Positions 27,067 through 34,986 of a stretch of DNA of 64,000 bases are shown here, piece after piece. The translations under genes and the position numbers were made by a program. Every line of letters starts with the position of its first letter. Within the stretch, counting starts at the first letter, position 1. The notes beneath the pieces were generated by a model that did no database searches, was not told where the DNA came from, and saw nothing but the letters and a program-made list of their open reading frames with translations. This DNA is from UBA1672 sp033851915 (GTDB taxonomy: Bacteria; Pseudomonadota; Alphaproteobacteria; Micavibrionales; Micavibrionaceae): assembly GCA_033851915.1 (NCBI GenBank), contig JAWSVM010000001.1, positions 124,001 to 188,000 of the forward strand, read 5' to 3'.

Positions 27067-27747
27067 ATGACCTATGACCTCATCATCTTCGATTGCGACG
27101 GAACGCTGGTTGATACGGAATATCTGAATATCAAAGCCGTTATATCTCTGTTGCGGGATTTAGGGATTGAGAAATACGATATAGAATATGGCTTAACGCA
27201 TTTCTCCGGCCACCGTTTCAGCCATATCATCGGTATGATCGCACAAGAAACAGGCTTCACCTTTCCCGATAATGCAGCGAAACTTTATTTAGGCAAGGTC
27301 AATGCCCTCTCTGAAACGGAGACCAAAGACATTGAACATGTTTATGACATGGTCGAAACGGCCAAAAAATACGCGGATATTTGTGTAGTATCAAATGGGG
27401 AGCGCAATAACGTTCTTTCATCTTTAGAGCGCGCCAACCTCCTTCATTTTTTCGAAGAAGAATTTATTTTCACCGGACTGATGGCCCCCAACCCGAAACC
27501 TGCACCGGATTTATTCTTGCTCGCCGCCAATCAAAAAAATATCTGCCCATCAAAAACATTGGTAATTGAGGATAGCATCGCAGGCGTCATGGGCGCGAGC
27601 GCTGCCAATATGGATGTTTGGGGGTTTTGCGGAACCCATCACGCGCCGCAACCTCACGCGGAAATACTGATAAAGACAGGCGCGAAAGCCACCTATACAA
27701 GCATGCAAGATGTTATCGCCGCTCTAGAGAAAATCCAAAGCGCATAA
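27067..27747 (+). CDS. HAD-superfamily phosphatase (phosphoglycolate phosphatase-like)
   Basis: A 226-residue class IA HAD hydrolase. Motif I FDCDGTLVDTE with the nucleophile Asp is at residues 8-18, motif II is in CVVSNGERNN, the motif III Lys in NPKPAPDLF, and motif IV in LVIEDSIAGVMGA. Such enzymes hydrolyse small phosphomonoesters (phosphoglycolate, sugar phosphates); the substrate here cannot be told from sequence. The last 24 bp overlap the convergent exported-protein gene. No clear RBS is visible. Confidence 0.88.
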   Translation: MTYDLIIFDCDGTLVDTEYLNIKAVISLLRDLGIEKYDIEYGLTHFSGHRFSHIIGMIAQETGFTFPDNAAKLYLGKVNALSETETKDIEHVYDMVETAKKYADICVVSNGERNNVLSSLERANLLHFFEEEFIFTGLMAPNPKPAPDLFLLAANQKNICPSKTLVIEDSIAGVMGASAANMDVWGFCGTHHAPQPHAEILIKTGAKATYTSMQDVIAALEKIQSA

Positions 27748-28302
27748 ATGATCGTAGAAGGATTGCTGATTATGCGGTATTTCCTGCGTGTACGTTTGTT
27801 GCAAGATACCATAGGCCTGTATTAGTTTTTGGTGCGAGCTTTGCACATATTTATGAGAGGCTACATTCTTCATAAGTTTTTGATATTTCTCTGTTCCACG
27901 CGCATTATCCCAAATATTAAAAAACTCTCGCTGCTCACCAATAGACCCAACAACCAGCTCTTCGACCTCGCCCAACAATTCAGTTGGTGGATCAATAAAT
28001 TCAAAACTGCCCAGCAGATTAGAAATCTCCTTATTATATACCTTTATATAAACATCCCCTGTGCCTGCACGAAACGCGTGCATCATCATCATCCGCTCCC
28101 GAAAGGCAAGGTCCGTTACAAAGAATAGGTGATCCAGATATTTACTTTCTTGTTCACTCATTTTCGCATAGCTGACACTGAATTGCGTGCGCGGATGTGA
28201 CAATGCTTGATAAGCTTGGGAAACAGTCATCTCCTCAGCGCGCATAGGGGATGCAATAAAACAGCCCAAAATTACAAATATGAATACTAGAATAAAACGC
28301 AT
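27724..28302 (-). CDS. Unrecognised exported protein
   Basis: A 192-residue protein with a clear signal peptide (residues 1-22, RFILVFIFVILGCFIASPMRA, cleavage near AEE). The mature part is helical, with a Met-rich stretch (RERMMMMHAF) and no conserved cysteines. I do not recognise a family. The reading frame ends 24 bp inside the convergent HAD gene, so one of the two ends might be slightly mis-set, although both have good support. The asparaginase-domain gene lies 13 bp upstream on the same strand. Confidence 0.7.
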   Translation of the reverse strand: MRFILVFIFVILGCFIASPMRAEEMTVSQAYQALSHPRTQFSVSYAKMSEQESKYLDHLFFVTDLAFRERMMMMHAFRAGTGDVYIKVYNKEISNLLGSFEFIDPPTELLGEVEELVVGSIGEQREFFNIWDNARGTEKYQKLMKNVASHKYVQSSHQKLIQAYGILQQTYTQEIPHNQQSFYDHLCALDFL

Positions 28303-28315
28303 CTACCTTCTTTTC

Positions 28316-28825
28316 TTATTCTTTTACAGCAACAAAACGCCCCTGTTGTGTATCTTTCGTTACATCTCCTGCACTAAACAACTGCGCATTCATTGCAATA
28401 TACACACCATCTGACGCAGTTTGCACTTGTGCAATCGCATAGCCAAGATTAAAGCCACCATCACTCATGGCAAATTCCTTTAATGGAATCATCGCACCTG
28501 TAAGGATAATTGTTTTACCCGTGCTTTTTAAATTCGTTGCCAAATATTGTGCAGTTACCTCCATTGTAGAGGTTCCATGAACAATTACAATATACTGCGC
28601 TGCTGTGGCATCCACAGCCTTCACAATTTTTTGCCTGATTGCATCACACATATCCGCACTGTCAATTTGCGCAACCGTTTCAAAATTTAAAGTCGCGTAG
28701 ACCTTTATAATCTCCTGTAGATATTCAGGTAGAATAGACCTGTGTTTAAATTCAGGCTTTTCCGTTAACGGATCATATGCCTTTTCAATTGTGCCGCCCG
28801 TTAAAATAAAATGTATGTCACTCAT
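28316..28825 (-). CDS. Short asparaginase-domain protein
   Basis: At 169 residues it covers only the N-terminal half of L-asparaginase. The first catalytic Thr region FILTGGTIEKAYDP is present, and the second motif reads HGTSTMEVTA where true asparaginases have HGTDT, so the catalytic Asp is Ser. The Lys in the third motif (LTGAMIPLKEF) is shifted. Stand-alone one-domain members of this type exist in other bacteria, so it is not necessarily a pseudogene; activity as an asparaginase is doubtful. Four bp downstream of pyk and probably in its transcript. Confidence 0.82.
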   Translation of the reverse strand: MSDIHFILTGGTIEKAYDPLTEKPEFKHRSILPEYLQEIIKVYATLNFETVAQIDSADMCDAIRQKIVKAVDATAAQYIVIVHGTSTMEVTAQYLATNLKSTGKTIILTGAMIPLKEFAMSDGGFNLGYAIAQVQTASDGVYIAMNAQLFSAGDVTKDTQQGRFVAVKE

Positions 28826-28829
28826 GATA

Positions 28830-30269
28830 TTACTCTACCTCACCAATGCGCAAAATATTTGTTGTTCCAGCAACACCAAAAGGCATACCAGCAGTCATCA
28901 CAAAACGATCGCCTTTTTTTACAAACCCTTTATCTAAAGCGATTCTAGCCGCATGGCGCGCAGGGCCGATAAAATCATCTGTCCCAACATCATTATGCAC
29001 CGCACACACACCATAAGACAGCATCAACTGTCGCGCGACATTTAGATTAGGCGTTAAGCATAGAATCGGCATTTCCGGACGTTGACGCGCAGTGCGCAGC
29101 GCGGTTGATCCTGACACCGTGTAATTCACAATCAGCTTCGCCTCAACATCTTGTGCGACATAATAAGCCGCCGTTGTAATAGCATCCGAAGCATTGCCCA
29201 AAGCATCAGGGCGTGAGGCCTCCATCATCTCCAGATAATTATCATCAGCTTCTGTCCTACGGGCAATACGATCCATCATTTCAACGCTGAGCACCGGATA
29301 TGCCCCTGCCGCGGTTTCCGCAGACAGCATCACACAATCCGCCCCGTCATACACAGCCGTCGCCACATCCGAAGCCTCGGCGCGGGTGGGGCGTGCATTT
29401 TCGATCATGGATTCCAGCATCTGGGTTGCAATCACAATCGGCTTACCCATATCACGAACAAGGCGCACAATATGTTTTTGAACCGATGGCACATCTTCGG
29501 GCGGAATTTCAACGCCCAAATCACCACGCGCCAGCATCACACCATCGGCAAGCTCGACAATTTCTTCTATTTGCGCCAAAGCAGAGGGTTTTTCAATTTT
29601 CACCATCAAAGCAACATGGTTATTTTTATGTGCCTTAATAAGGTCGCGCGCTTCACGGACATCTTCAGGTCTTTGCACAAAACTCTGCGCTATCCAGTCG
29701 ACGCCCATATTCAAAGCCACCTCTAAATCTACGCGATCTTTATCGGTGAGAGCAGGAATAGGCAACATCACGCCCGGCAAGTTAAACCCCTTATTATTAC
29801 TGAGGGATAATCCGGATTGCACTTCACCATCCAGATAGCCATCGCCCTTGCCTGTAATTTCTATACGCACTTTTCCATCATCCAGAAAAATATGGCTGCC
29901 GACCTCCATCGAATCGAGCACTTCTTTATGGGGCAAATAAACACGGCTCTCATCGCCCAGCGAATCCTCCGAATCGAATCGAAAGCTTTGCCCTTTTGTC
30001 AGGGTAATAGAATCATCTTCAAACTTCCCAATGCGCAATTTCGGCCCTTGCATATCAGCCACAACACCGATTGGATGCTTATATTTAGCTTCTACCTTAC
30101 GAATGAGGTCATAAGAGGCCTGATGATCAGCATGTGTGCCATGTGAAAAGTTCAAACGAAACAAATCAACACCCGCTATGAAAAGAGATTCGATCATCTC
30201 CTCAGAGCAAGATGCAGGGCCTAATGTTGCTAAAATTTTCGTTTGTCTTTCTCTGCGCATGATTCTCAT
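28830..30269 (-). CDS. pyk: Pyruvate kinase
   Basis: Glycolytic enzyme making ATP and pyruvate from phosphoenolpyruvate and ADP. 479 residues with KILATLGPAS at the N-terminus, RLNFSHGTHADHQ, MVKIEKPSAL, MLARGDLGVEIP (metal and substrate site), VIATQMLESMIENARPTRAE and the C-terminal allosteric domain ending VAGTTNILRIGEVE. All active-site motifs are intact. Two Met codons three residues apart compete as start; neither has a strong RBS. Confidence 0.97.
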   Translation of the reverse strand: MRIMRRERQTKILATLGPASCSEEMIESLFIAGVDLFRLNFSHGTHADHQASYDLIRKVEAKYKHPIGVVADMQGPKLRIGKFEDDSITLTKGQSFRFDSEDSLGDESRVYLPHKEVLDSMEVGSHIFLDDGKVRIEITGKGDGYLDGEVQSGLSLSNNKGFNLPGVMLPIPALTDKDRVDLEVALNMGVDWIAQSFVQRPEDVREARDLIKAHKNNHVALMVKIEKPSALAQIEEIVELADGVMLARGDLGVEIPPEDVPSVQKHIVRLVRDMGKPIVIATQMLESMIENARPTRAEASDVATAVYDGADCVMLSAETAAGAYPVLSVEMMDRIARRTEADDNYLEMMEASRPDALGNASDAITTAAYYVAQDVEAKLIVNYTVSGSTALRTARQRPEMPILCLTPNLNVARQLMLSYGVCAVHNDVGTDDFIGPARHAARIALDKGFVKKGDRFVMTAGMPFGVAGTTNILRIGEVE

Positions 30270-30364
30270 TTCCAGTTATTGAGGGATTCCAAAGCGTTGC
30301 TCTGTAACTCTTACAAAATCAGTGTAACAGAGTTAAGAAAAAAGGCACGTTTTGTTCGTGTAGC

Positions 30365-30390
30365 GCCCCTATATTTAGCCCCTATATTTG
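30365..30390. repeat. 13-bp tandem duplication
   Basis: GCCCCTATATTT followed by A, then the same 12 bases followed by G, head to tail without spacer. It lies between the pyk and nrdA promoters and might be a duplicated operator half or simple slippage product. Confidence 0.7.
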
Positions 30391-30531
30391 GTCAGAATAT
30401 ACACAGGGAAAACTTAATTTCATTTTTTTTACACGGGGATAAAAGACGGGATATCTCACTTTTCATGTGATGAATCAGGAGCTTCCAAGAGTCAAATTCA
30501 AATAATAGGAATAAATTCTATTTGGCACGAC

Positions 30532-30579
30532 ATACGAGATATAGTATGTTAGCTACATGTTGATCACAAGAAATTGTGG
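30532..30579. promoter_or_regulatory. Pair of NrdR-like boxes upstream of nrdA
   Basis: Two 4-8-4 inverted repeats, ATACGAGATATAGTAT (30532-30547) and TCACAAGAAATTGTGG (30564-30579), start exactly 32 bp apart, about three helix turns, as expected for paired NrdR sites (consensus ACACWATATNTWGTGT). Individually the matches are imperfect; the spacing and the matching pair at nrdB make the call. NrdR represses ribonucleotide reductase genes. Confidence 0.6.
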
Positions 30580-30656
30580 TTTTCATCATTTCACCAATAC
30601 ATTCCTTGAATAACTTTCATAAGAATGAGTAAACTATAGATTAGGGAGTAACACCT

Positions 30657-32492
30657 ATGTTTGACATCGCGCAAATGGAGAGGGGCAATCGTGTCCAGAT
30701 CAATAGATCAAGAGACGAGAACCTAACTGAATTCGGTAAAGCGACACTAACCGACAGGTACTTAATGCCTGAAGAGCAATTTCAGGATTTGTTTGCACGT
30801 CCGGCAATGTATTACGGTGATGATAGTGAGCATGCGCAGCGTATTTACGACTATATGTCCAAACTTTGGTTTATGCCTTCAACACCGATACTATCAAATG
30901 GTGGTACAAGCCGTGGGCTGCCGATTTCGTGTTTCTTGAATGAAACAGGCGACTCCCTTGATGATATTATGAATTTGTGGAACGAAAATGTATCACTTGC
31001 CTCTTTGGGCGGTGGTATCGGATCATATTGGGGAAATGTTCGCTCAATTGGTGAAAAGATTGGCCGTAACGGCAAGACATCAGGTATTATTCCATTTATT
31101 CGTGTGATGGACTCTTTGACACTTGCTATCTCTCAGGGATCACTACGTCGCGGAAGTGCCGCAATATATTTGCCTGTTTGGCATCCTGAAATTGAAGAAT
31201 TTATTGAAATCCGTCGCCCGACAGGTGGCGATCCGAACCGCAAAGCGATGAACCTGCATCACGGTGTTCTTATTCCTAATCGTTTCATGGAAGCAGTAGA
31301 GAATAACGAGGAATGGGCGTTAAAATCCCCGAAAGACAATTCGATTGTTGATAAAGTTAACGCACGTGACCTTTGGATACGTTTGCTGACTGCGCGCGTG
31401 GAAACAGGTGAGCCTTATTTCATCTTTATCGACCATGTGAATGACGCCATTCCTGACCACCATAAAATGGCCGGTCTGAATGTGAAAATGTCTAACCTGT
31501 GTTCAGAGATCACCCTGCCAACCGGAAAAGACCATTTAGGCAATGAGAGAACGGCGGTTTGTTGTCTCTCCTCGGTCAATCTCGAGAAGTTTGATGAATG
31601 GCAAGATCACCCGACCTTTATTGAGGATATCATGCGATTCCTCGATAATGTGCTGTCTGACTTTATAGAAAAAGCCCCTGATTCAATGAAACGCGCCAAA
31701 TATGCAGCAATGCGTGAGCGTTCAATCGGGCTTGGGGTTATGGGTTTCCACTCATTCCTACAATCTAAAAACCTTCCTATGGAAGGGGTTATGGCAAAAG
31801 TTTGGAACCGTCGTATGTTCCAACTCATAAAACGTCAAGCCGATGATGCCTCTGTGAAACTAGCGCATGAGCGCGGCGCATGCCCTGATGCAGCAGATTA
31901 CGGCATTATGGAGCGTTTCTCTAATAAAATGGCCGTCGCGCCAACGGCCAGTATTTCAATTATTTGCGGCGGTGCCTCTCCGGGGATTGAGCCTATCGCG
32001 GCCAATGCCTATACCCATAAAACGCTGTCTGGTTCCTTCCCTGTGCGGAATAAATATCTGGAAAGACTGCTGGAAGAAAAAGGCATCAACACCGACGATA
32101 CGTGGAGCTCTATCTTCACCAATGAAGGCTCAGTACAGCATTTACCCGAACTCTCCGCCGAAGAAAAAGATGTCTTTAAGACTGCATTTGAAATCGACCA
32201 ACGCTGGATCATTGAACATGCAGCAGATCGAACACCTTTTGTTTGTCAGGCACAGAGCATTAATGTGTTCCTACCCGCCAATGTTGATAAACTTGATCTT
32301 CACCGCATTCACTGGGATGCATGGAAAAAAGGCGTTAAGTCGCTTTATTACTGTCGTTCCAAATCGATCCAACGTGCGGAAAGTGATGCCTCATGGAAAC
32401 GCTCTAAAGCAAAGGCGGATGACAAGGATGAACATGAACAAGGCACATTGGGTGAGGCAAATAATTACGAAGAATGCCTCGCGTGTCAGTAA
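30657..32492 (+). CDS. nrdA: Ribonucleoside-diphosphate reductase alpha subunit
   Basis: Large subunit of class I ribonucleotide reductase, which makes deoxynucleotides aerobically. 611 residues, without the N-terminal ATP-cone, matching the short form I know from alphaproteobacteria. Visible are STPILSNGGTSRGLPISCFL (first redox Cys), NLCSEITLPTG (thiyl-radical Cys region), the ISIICGGASPGIEP loop, and the C-terminal CLACQ Cys pair that passes electrons to the active site. Lack of the ATP-cone implies no classical dATP activity control at this domain. nrdB is 2.5 kb downstream, separated by msrB, a Zur-like gene and two others. Confidence 0.96.
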   Translation: MFDIAQMERGNRVQINRSRDENLTEFGKATLTDRYLMPEEQFQDLFARPAMYYGDDSEHAQRIYDYMSKLWFMPSTPILSNGGTSRGLPISCFLNETGDSLDDIMNLWNENVSLASLGGGIGSYWGNVRSIGEKIGRNGKTSGIIPFIRVMDSLTLAISQGSLRRGSAAIYLPVWHPEIEEFIEIRRPTGGDPNRKAMNLHHGVLIPNRFMEAVENNEEWALKSPKDNSIVDKVNARDLWIRLLTARVETGEPYFIFIDHVNDAIPDHHKMAGLNVKMSNLCSEITLPTGKDHLGNERTAVCCLSSVNLEKFDEWQDHPTFIEDIMRFLDNVLSDFIEKAPDSMKRAKYAAMRERSIGLGVMGFHSFLQSKNLPMEGVMAKVWNRRMFQLIKRQADDASVKLAHERGACPDAADYGIMERFSNKMAVAPTASISIICGGASPGIEPIAANAYTHKTLSGSFPVRNKYLERLLEEKGINTDDTWSSIFTNEGSVQHLPELSAEEKDVFKTAFEIDQRWIIEHAADRTPFVCQAQSINVFLPANVDKLDLHRIHWDAWKKGVKSLYYCRSKSIQRAESDASWKRSKAKADDKDEHEQGTLGEANNYEECLACQ

Positions 32493-32512
32493 AATCTCAC
32501 ATCATGACAAAG

Positions 32513-32535
32513 AGCCTCCATCGGGAGGCTTTTTT
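32513..32535 (+). terminator. Intrinsic terminator after nrdA
   Basis: AGCCTCC-ATCG-GGAGGCT, a 7-bp GC-rich stem followed by six T residues, begins 20 bp after the nrdA stop codon. Confidence 0.9.
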
Positions 32536-32609
32536 ATATGCGCTTTAATGTAACAAACGCCCTTCCTTAAACGAATATAAGGCTATAGAACACATAAGGA
32601 GTGCCTGTG

Positions 32610-33149
32610 ATGAAACACAAAATAATGGCGATCATAGCGCTTGGCGTCATCGGATCAATTTTTATATTGGCAACATACCAGCCCACAATCGCAGATGATA
32701 AAGGAGGCATGCCCATGTCTGACAAACAGGAAAAAGTAGAGAATCTGACCGATTTACAAGATTATGTGACGCAGCATGACGGCACAGAACCCGCCTTCAA
32801 AAATGAATATTGGGATAATAAAGAGCCGGGTATTTACGTCGATGTTGTTTCCGGCGAGCCGTTATTCTCCTCCATCGATAAATTTAAATCCGGCACGGGT
32901 TGGCCAAGCTTTACTAAGCCCATCGAAGGCGGCAATGTTATATCCAAGACAGATCGCAAAATGTGGATTCCACGCACGGAAGTGCGCTCCTCCACTGCGG
33001 ATTCGCATCTTGGGCATGTCTTTAAAGATGGGCCGAAAGATAAAGGCGGGCTGCGTTATTGCATCAACTCCGCTTCACTGCGCTTCGTTCATAAAGATGA
33101 TTTGGACGCTGAAGGCTACACGCAGTTTATGCCGCTATTTGAAGAGTAG
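32610..33149 (+). CDS. msrB: Membrane-anchored or exported methionine-R-sulfoxide reductase
   Basis: Reduces methionine-(R)-sulfoxide in oxidised proteins. From the ATG at 32610 (AAGGAG upstream) the product has 179 residues; two GTG codons lie just before it. The N-terminus has one hydrophobic segment (IMAIIALGVIGSIFILATY), so the enzyme acts outside the cytoplasm or at the membrane. The MsrB core is complete: GTGWPSFTKP, RTEVRSS, DSHLGHVFKDGP and the catalytic Cys in RYCINSASLRF. Both zinc CxxC pairs are absent (DVVSGEPLF), and the catalytic Cys is the only cysteine, so there is no resolving Cys within the chain. Confidence 0.93.
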   Translation: MKHKIMAIIALGVIGSIFILATYQPTIADDKGGMPMSDKQEKVENLTDLQDYVTQHDGTEPAFKNEYWDNKEPGIYVDVVSGEPLFSSIDKFKSGTGWPSFTKPIEGGNVISKTDRKMWIPRTEVRSSTADSHLGHVFKDGPKDKGGLRYCINSASLRFVHKDDLDAEGYTQFMPLFEE

Positions 33150-33182
33150 TATTCGGGCCGAAATATGCCTATACTTGCGCGC

Positions 33183-33620
33183 ATGATACAAAAATCCGTT
33201 CAATCTTTTGAGAAATATTGTGATGAGCATAATCTGCGCATCACACCGCCACGCCTCAGCGCGTTTAAAATTATTCATAGCGCAACAAAACCAATGACAG
33301 CCTATGAAGTTCTGGAAGAGATGGCACAAGACATTAAAAGTCCAAAACCGCCAACGGCCTATCGCGCCATTGATTTTTTGCTGGAAAATGGCTTTATTCA
33401 CCGCATCGAATCCTTGAATGCCTATATTCCGTGCGAAGAAAAGCATAAACATGACGGATCGCAATTTATGATCTGCAAAATTTGTAAGCATGTTGATGAG
33501 ATTCATTTATGCACGCTGCCCGCAACTTTGCAGAACCGCATTGATAGTGAAAAGTTTACGCTGGATCACTGGAATGTTGAAATTCACGGCATTTGCGCAA
33601 AGTGTAACGCAAAGAAATAG
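33183..33620 (+). CDS. zur: Fur-family zinc-responsive repressor (Zur-like)
   Basis: DNA-binding metalloregulator of 145 residues. The N-terminal winged helix has LRITPPRLSAFKII and PPTAYRAIDFLLENGFIHRI; the C-terminal half has HKHDGSQFMICKICKHVDEI and a final CAKC pair, i.e. two CxxC motifs forming the structural zinc site, and the QFxIC.xC pattern that points to Zur rather than Fur. Start taken at 33183; an in-frame ATG at 33165 is possible. Immediately downstream is a small gene preceded by two sites matching the alphaproteobacterial Zur consensus, which supports the assignment. Confidence 0.85.
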   Translation: MIQKSVQSFEKYCDEHNLRITPPRLSAFKIIHSATKPMTAYEVLEEMAQDIKSPKPPTAYRAIDFLLENGFIHRIESLNAYIPCEEKHKHDGSQFMICKICKHVDEIHLCTLPATLQNRIDSEKFTLDHWNVEIHGICAKCNAKK

Positions 33621-33665
33621 CACTCTCCTTCCCCATAAATTAAAATAATACTTGCCTTATATTAA

Positions 33666-33696
33666 TGTTATATTGTAACACTGTTATATTATAACA
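33666..33696. promoter_or_regulatory. Two adjacent Zur-box palindromes
   Basis: TGTTATATTGTAACA (33666-33680) and TGTTATATTATAACA (33682-33696) lie one base apart; the second is a perfect inverted repeat and fits the core TGTTATANTATAACA known for alphaproteobacterial Zur. They end 15 bp before the start of a 65-residue gene and so should cover its promoter. Confidence 0.8.
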
Positions 33697-33711
33697 TAAC
33701 AAGGATACATT

Positions 33712-33909
33712 ATGGGACACTCAACACTTAGCAGCATCTTCTTCCACGCAGCAATTCTAATTCCTATTGAATGGGGAATTTTACATGCCACACCAATTGG
33801 CCCCATGCTTACCGGAATTTTTAGTGGGATTTTCGAGGATCTTGGTTTTGAATTTGCCGCACATGAACACATAGACGACCCATTCGAGTTTCACAGTGAC
33901 CACGTATAA
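33712..33909 (+). CDS. Small Zur-box-controlled protein with His/Asp-rich tail
   Basis: A 65-residue protein that I do not recognise. AAGGA (33701-33705) precedes the ATG at good spacing. Residues 8-35 are hydrophobic with two conserved-looking His (SIFFHAAILIPIEWGILHAT) and may form one or two membrane passes; the last 20 residues (FAAHEHIDDPFEFHSDHV) hold four His and several Asp/Glu, a plausible metal-binding tail. No cysteine. Directly downstream of the Zur-like regulator and directly behind two Zur-type boxes, it should be switched on by zinc shortage. A role in zinc uptake or handling is inference from context. Confidence 0.75.
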   Translation: MGHSTLSSIFFHAAILIPIEWGILHATPIGPMLTGIFSGIFEDLGFEFAAHEHIDDPFEFHSDHV

Positions 33910-33955
33910 TATTGACGCGCGTCCAGAAATTTAAGATGTAAGTCCTGCGCGAGTT

Positions 33956-34747
33956 TTATAAATCATGATGCCCGAGATCAGGATCTTTCAATATGAAATC
34001 AGGAACGTTTGGCACGCTTAACGGCTTTATCCCTTCAATATAGTTTTCATTGCTTGGCTGGCCATTCTTGCCATCATAGATTCTGGTCGCTTCCCAATTC
34101 TTGTCATTCCCTTGAATGCGAATAATGTCACAGTTCTCTGGATTTTTGAGCTCACCATTTTCTATGCTCTGGCTTGGTAAATGGAACCAGTTCATCACCG
34201 CCGTTTGAATAACCCGCCCCGATGTCACCAAAACGATGCGTTTTTGCCCGTTCTCTTTATCGCGCTCCAACGTTCCATCCATAAGGGATTTGACCAAAGC
34301 ATGCGTAAATCTGGCAGATTCGCCGTGCATTGCACTGGCAGAAAAGGCATTGCCCTTCCAGACCTGCTTCGAATATTCCTTGGAAAGCGTTTCAAAATCG
34401 CCCTCTTTGCCAATCATATAAGGCAGCACCCCAAAACTTTGTTCGTTTAATCTGGAATCAAAGCGTTTTGGTGGCTCGCCCTCCATCCCCATACCGTGCC
34501 AAACGCCACGATATGTTTGCCGATGGCGCATAAATTCACCAACCAAAAAGTTAGCCTCTTCCCCGCCACCATCCGCAGCAAGATAGTCCTGCAAGAATTG
34601 GCCAGCGCGCACAGCCTGACGCCATCCCTTTTCAGTAAGTTCCACATTCGGGTCACCCTCGGTGTAAACGAGAGGATCTTCATTGCCCTGCGATTCGCCG
34701 TGGCGAATCCATAGCAACTCATATATATCTTCTGCATTATCTTCCAT
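33956..34747 (-). CDS. Histidine-phosphatase-superfamily protein
   Basis: A 263-residue member of the phosphoglycerate-mutase-like fold. Start at 34747 chosen because AAAGGAA precedes it; the frame continues upstream but with no protein character. The phosphate-accepting RHGESQGN motif is at residues 14-21, followed by FMRHRQTYRG and ESARF with the acid Glu. The second catalytic His, normally SHGG, is replaced (VTSGRVIQ). I recall other alphaproteobacterial members with a TSGG form, so the loss is not unique. The substrate is unknown. Single gene, divergent from nrdB. Confidence 0.85.
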   Translation of the reverse strand: MEDNAEDIYELLWIRHGESQGNEDPLVYTEGDPNVELTEKGWRQAVRAGQFLQDYLAADGGGEEANFLVGEFMRHRQTYRGVWHGMGMEGEPPKRFDSRLNEQSFGVLPYMIGKEGDFETLSKEYSKQVWKGNAFSASAMHGESARFTHALVKSLMDGTLERDKENGQKRIVLVTSGRVIQTAVMNWFHLPSQSIENGELKNPENCDIIRIQGNDKNWEATRIYDGKNGQPSNENYIEGIKPLSVPNVPDFILKDPDLGHHDL

Positions 34748-34819
34748 ATTTCCTTTGTACCAGCCCCACCATAAAAATACAAAAATTAAATAAAAATGCT
34801 GTTCAAAAACCATTGCCAT

Positions 34820-34867
34820 ACACTACATATGGTGTATAGTTTATCACACAAACACAATATATGCTTT
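34820..34867. promoter_or_regulatory. Pair of NrdR-like boxes upstream of nrdB
   Basis: ACACTACATATGGTGT (34820-34835, 14 of 16 to the NrdR consensus) and ACACAATATATGCTTT (34852-34867, strong left half) start exactly 32 bp apart. The pair lies 120-170 bp before nrdB, the same geometry as at nrdA. Confidence 0.7.
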
Positions 34868-34905
34868 TTATGTCGTGTTTTCCAAACATATCCCCGCTAT
34901 TCACA

Positions 34906-34933
34906 GGGCAGGAGTCAAAAAAGACTCTCCCTA
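34906..34933 (+). other. Hairpin in the nrdB leader
   Basis: GGAGTC-AAAAAA-GACTC with flanking AGGG/CCCT forms a stem-loop between the NrdR boxes and the nrdB RBS. There is no U-tract, so it is not a terminator; it may stabilise or control the leader. Confidence 0.4.
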
Positions 34934-34986
34934 TTGATAACAGCGCACTAAACTGACCAAAATAATTTCTTTGAAGGAGTAAAATC

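Larger units (their letters stand above)
30270..30656. other. 387-bp intergenic region between pyk and nrdA
   Basis: Divergent control region without a credible gene. It contains an imperfect hairpin (CTCTGTAAC with GTTACAGAG-like arm, about 30300-30335), a 13-bp tandem repeat (GCCCCTATATTTA at 30365-30377, GCCCCTATATTTG at 30378-30390), and two NrdR-like boxes near nrdA listed separately. A 75-residue frame at 30243-30470 overlaps pyk and shows no protein character. Confidence 0.8.

Noticed and set aside
30255..30270. Fur-like TGATTCTCA at the pyk start
   Set aside because: Only a half site and it lies within the start codons of pyk; likely chance.
30657..32492. NrdA looked truncated because it lacks the ATP-cone
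   Set aside because: Short NrdA proteins of about 600 residues with the same start are normal in alphaproteobacteria.
31867..32553. 228-codon frame overlapping nrdA
   Set aside because: Same strand, different frame inside conserved nrdA; low plausibility and no start signal.
33956..34747. Histidine phosphatase lacking the second catalytic His as a possible pseudogene
   Set aside because: The frame is intact with other motifs kept, and similar SGG-type variants occur in the family as I recall it.
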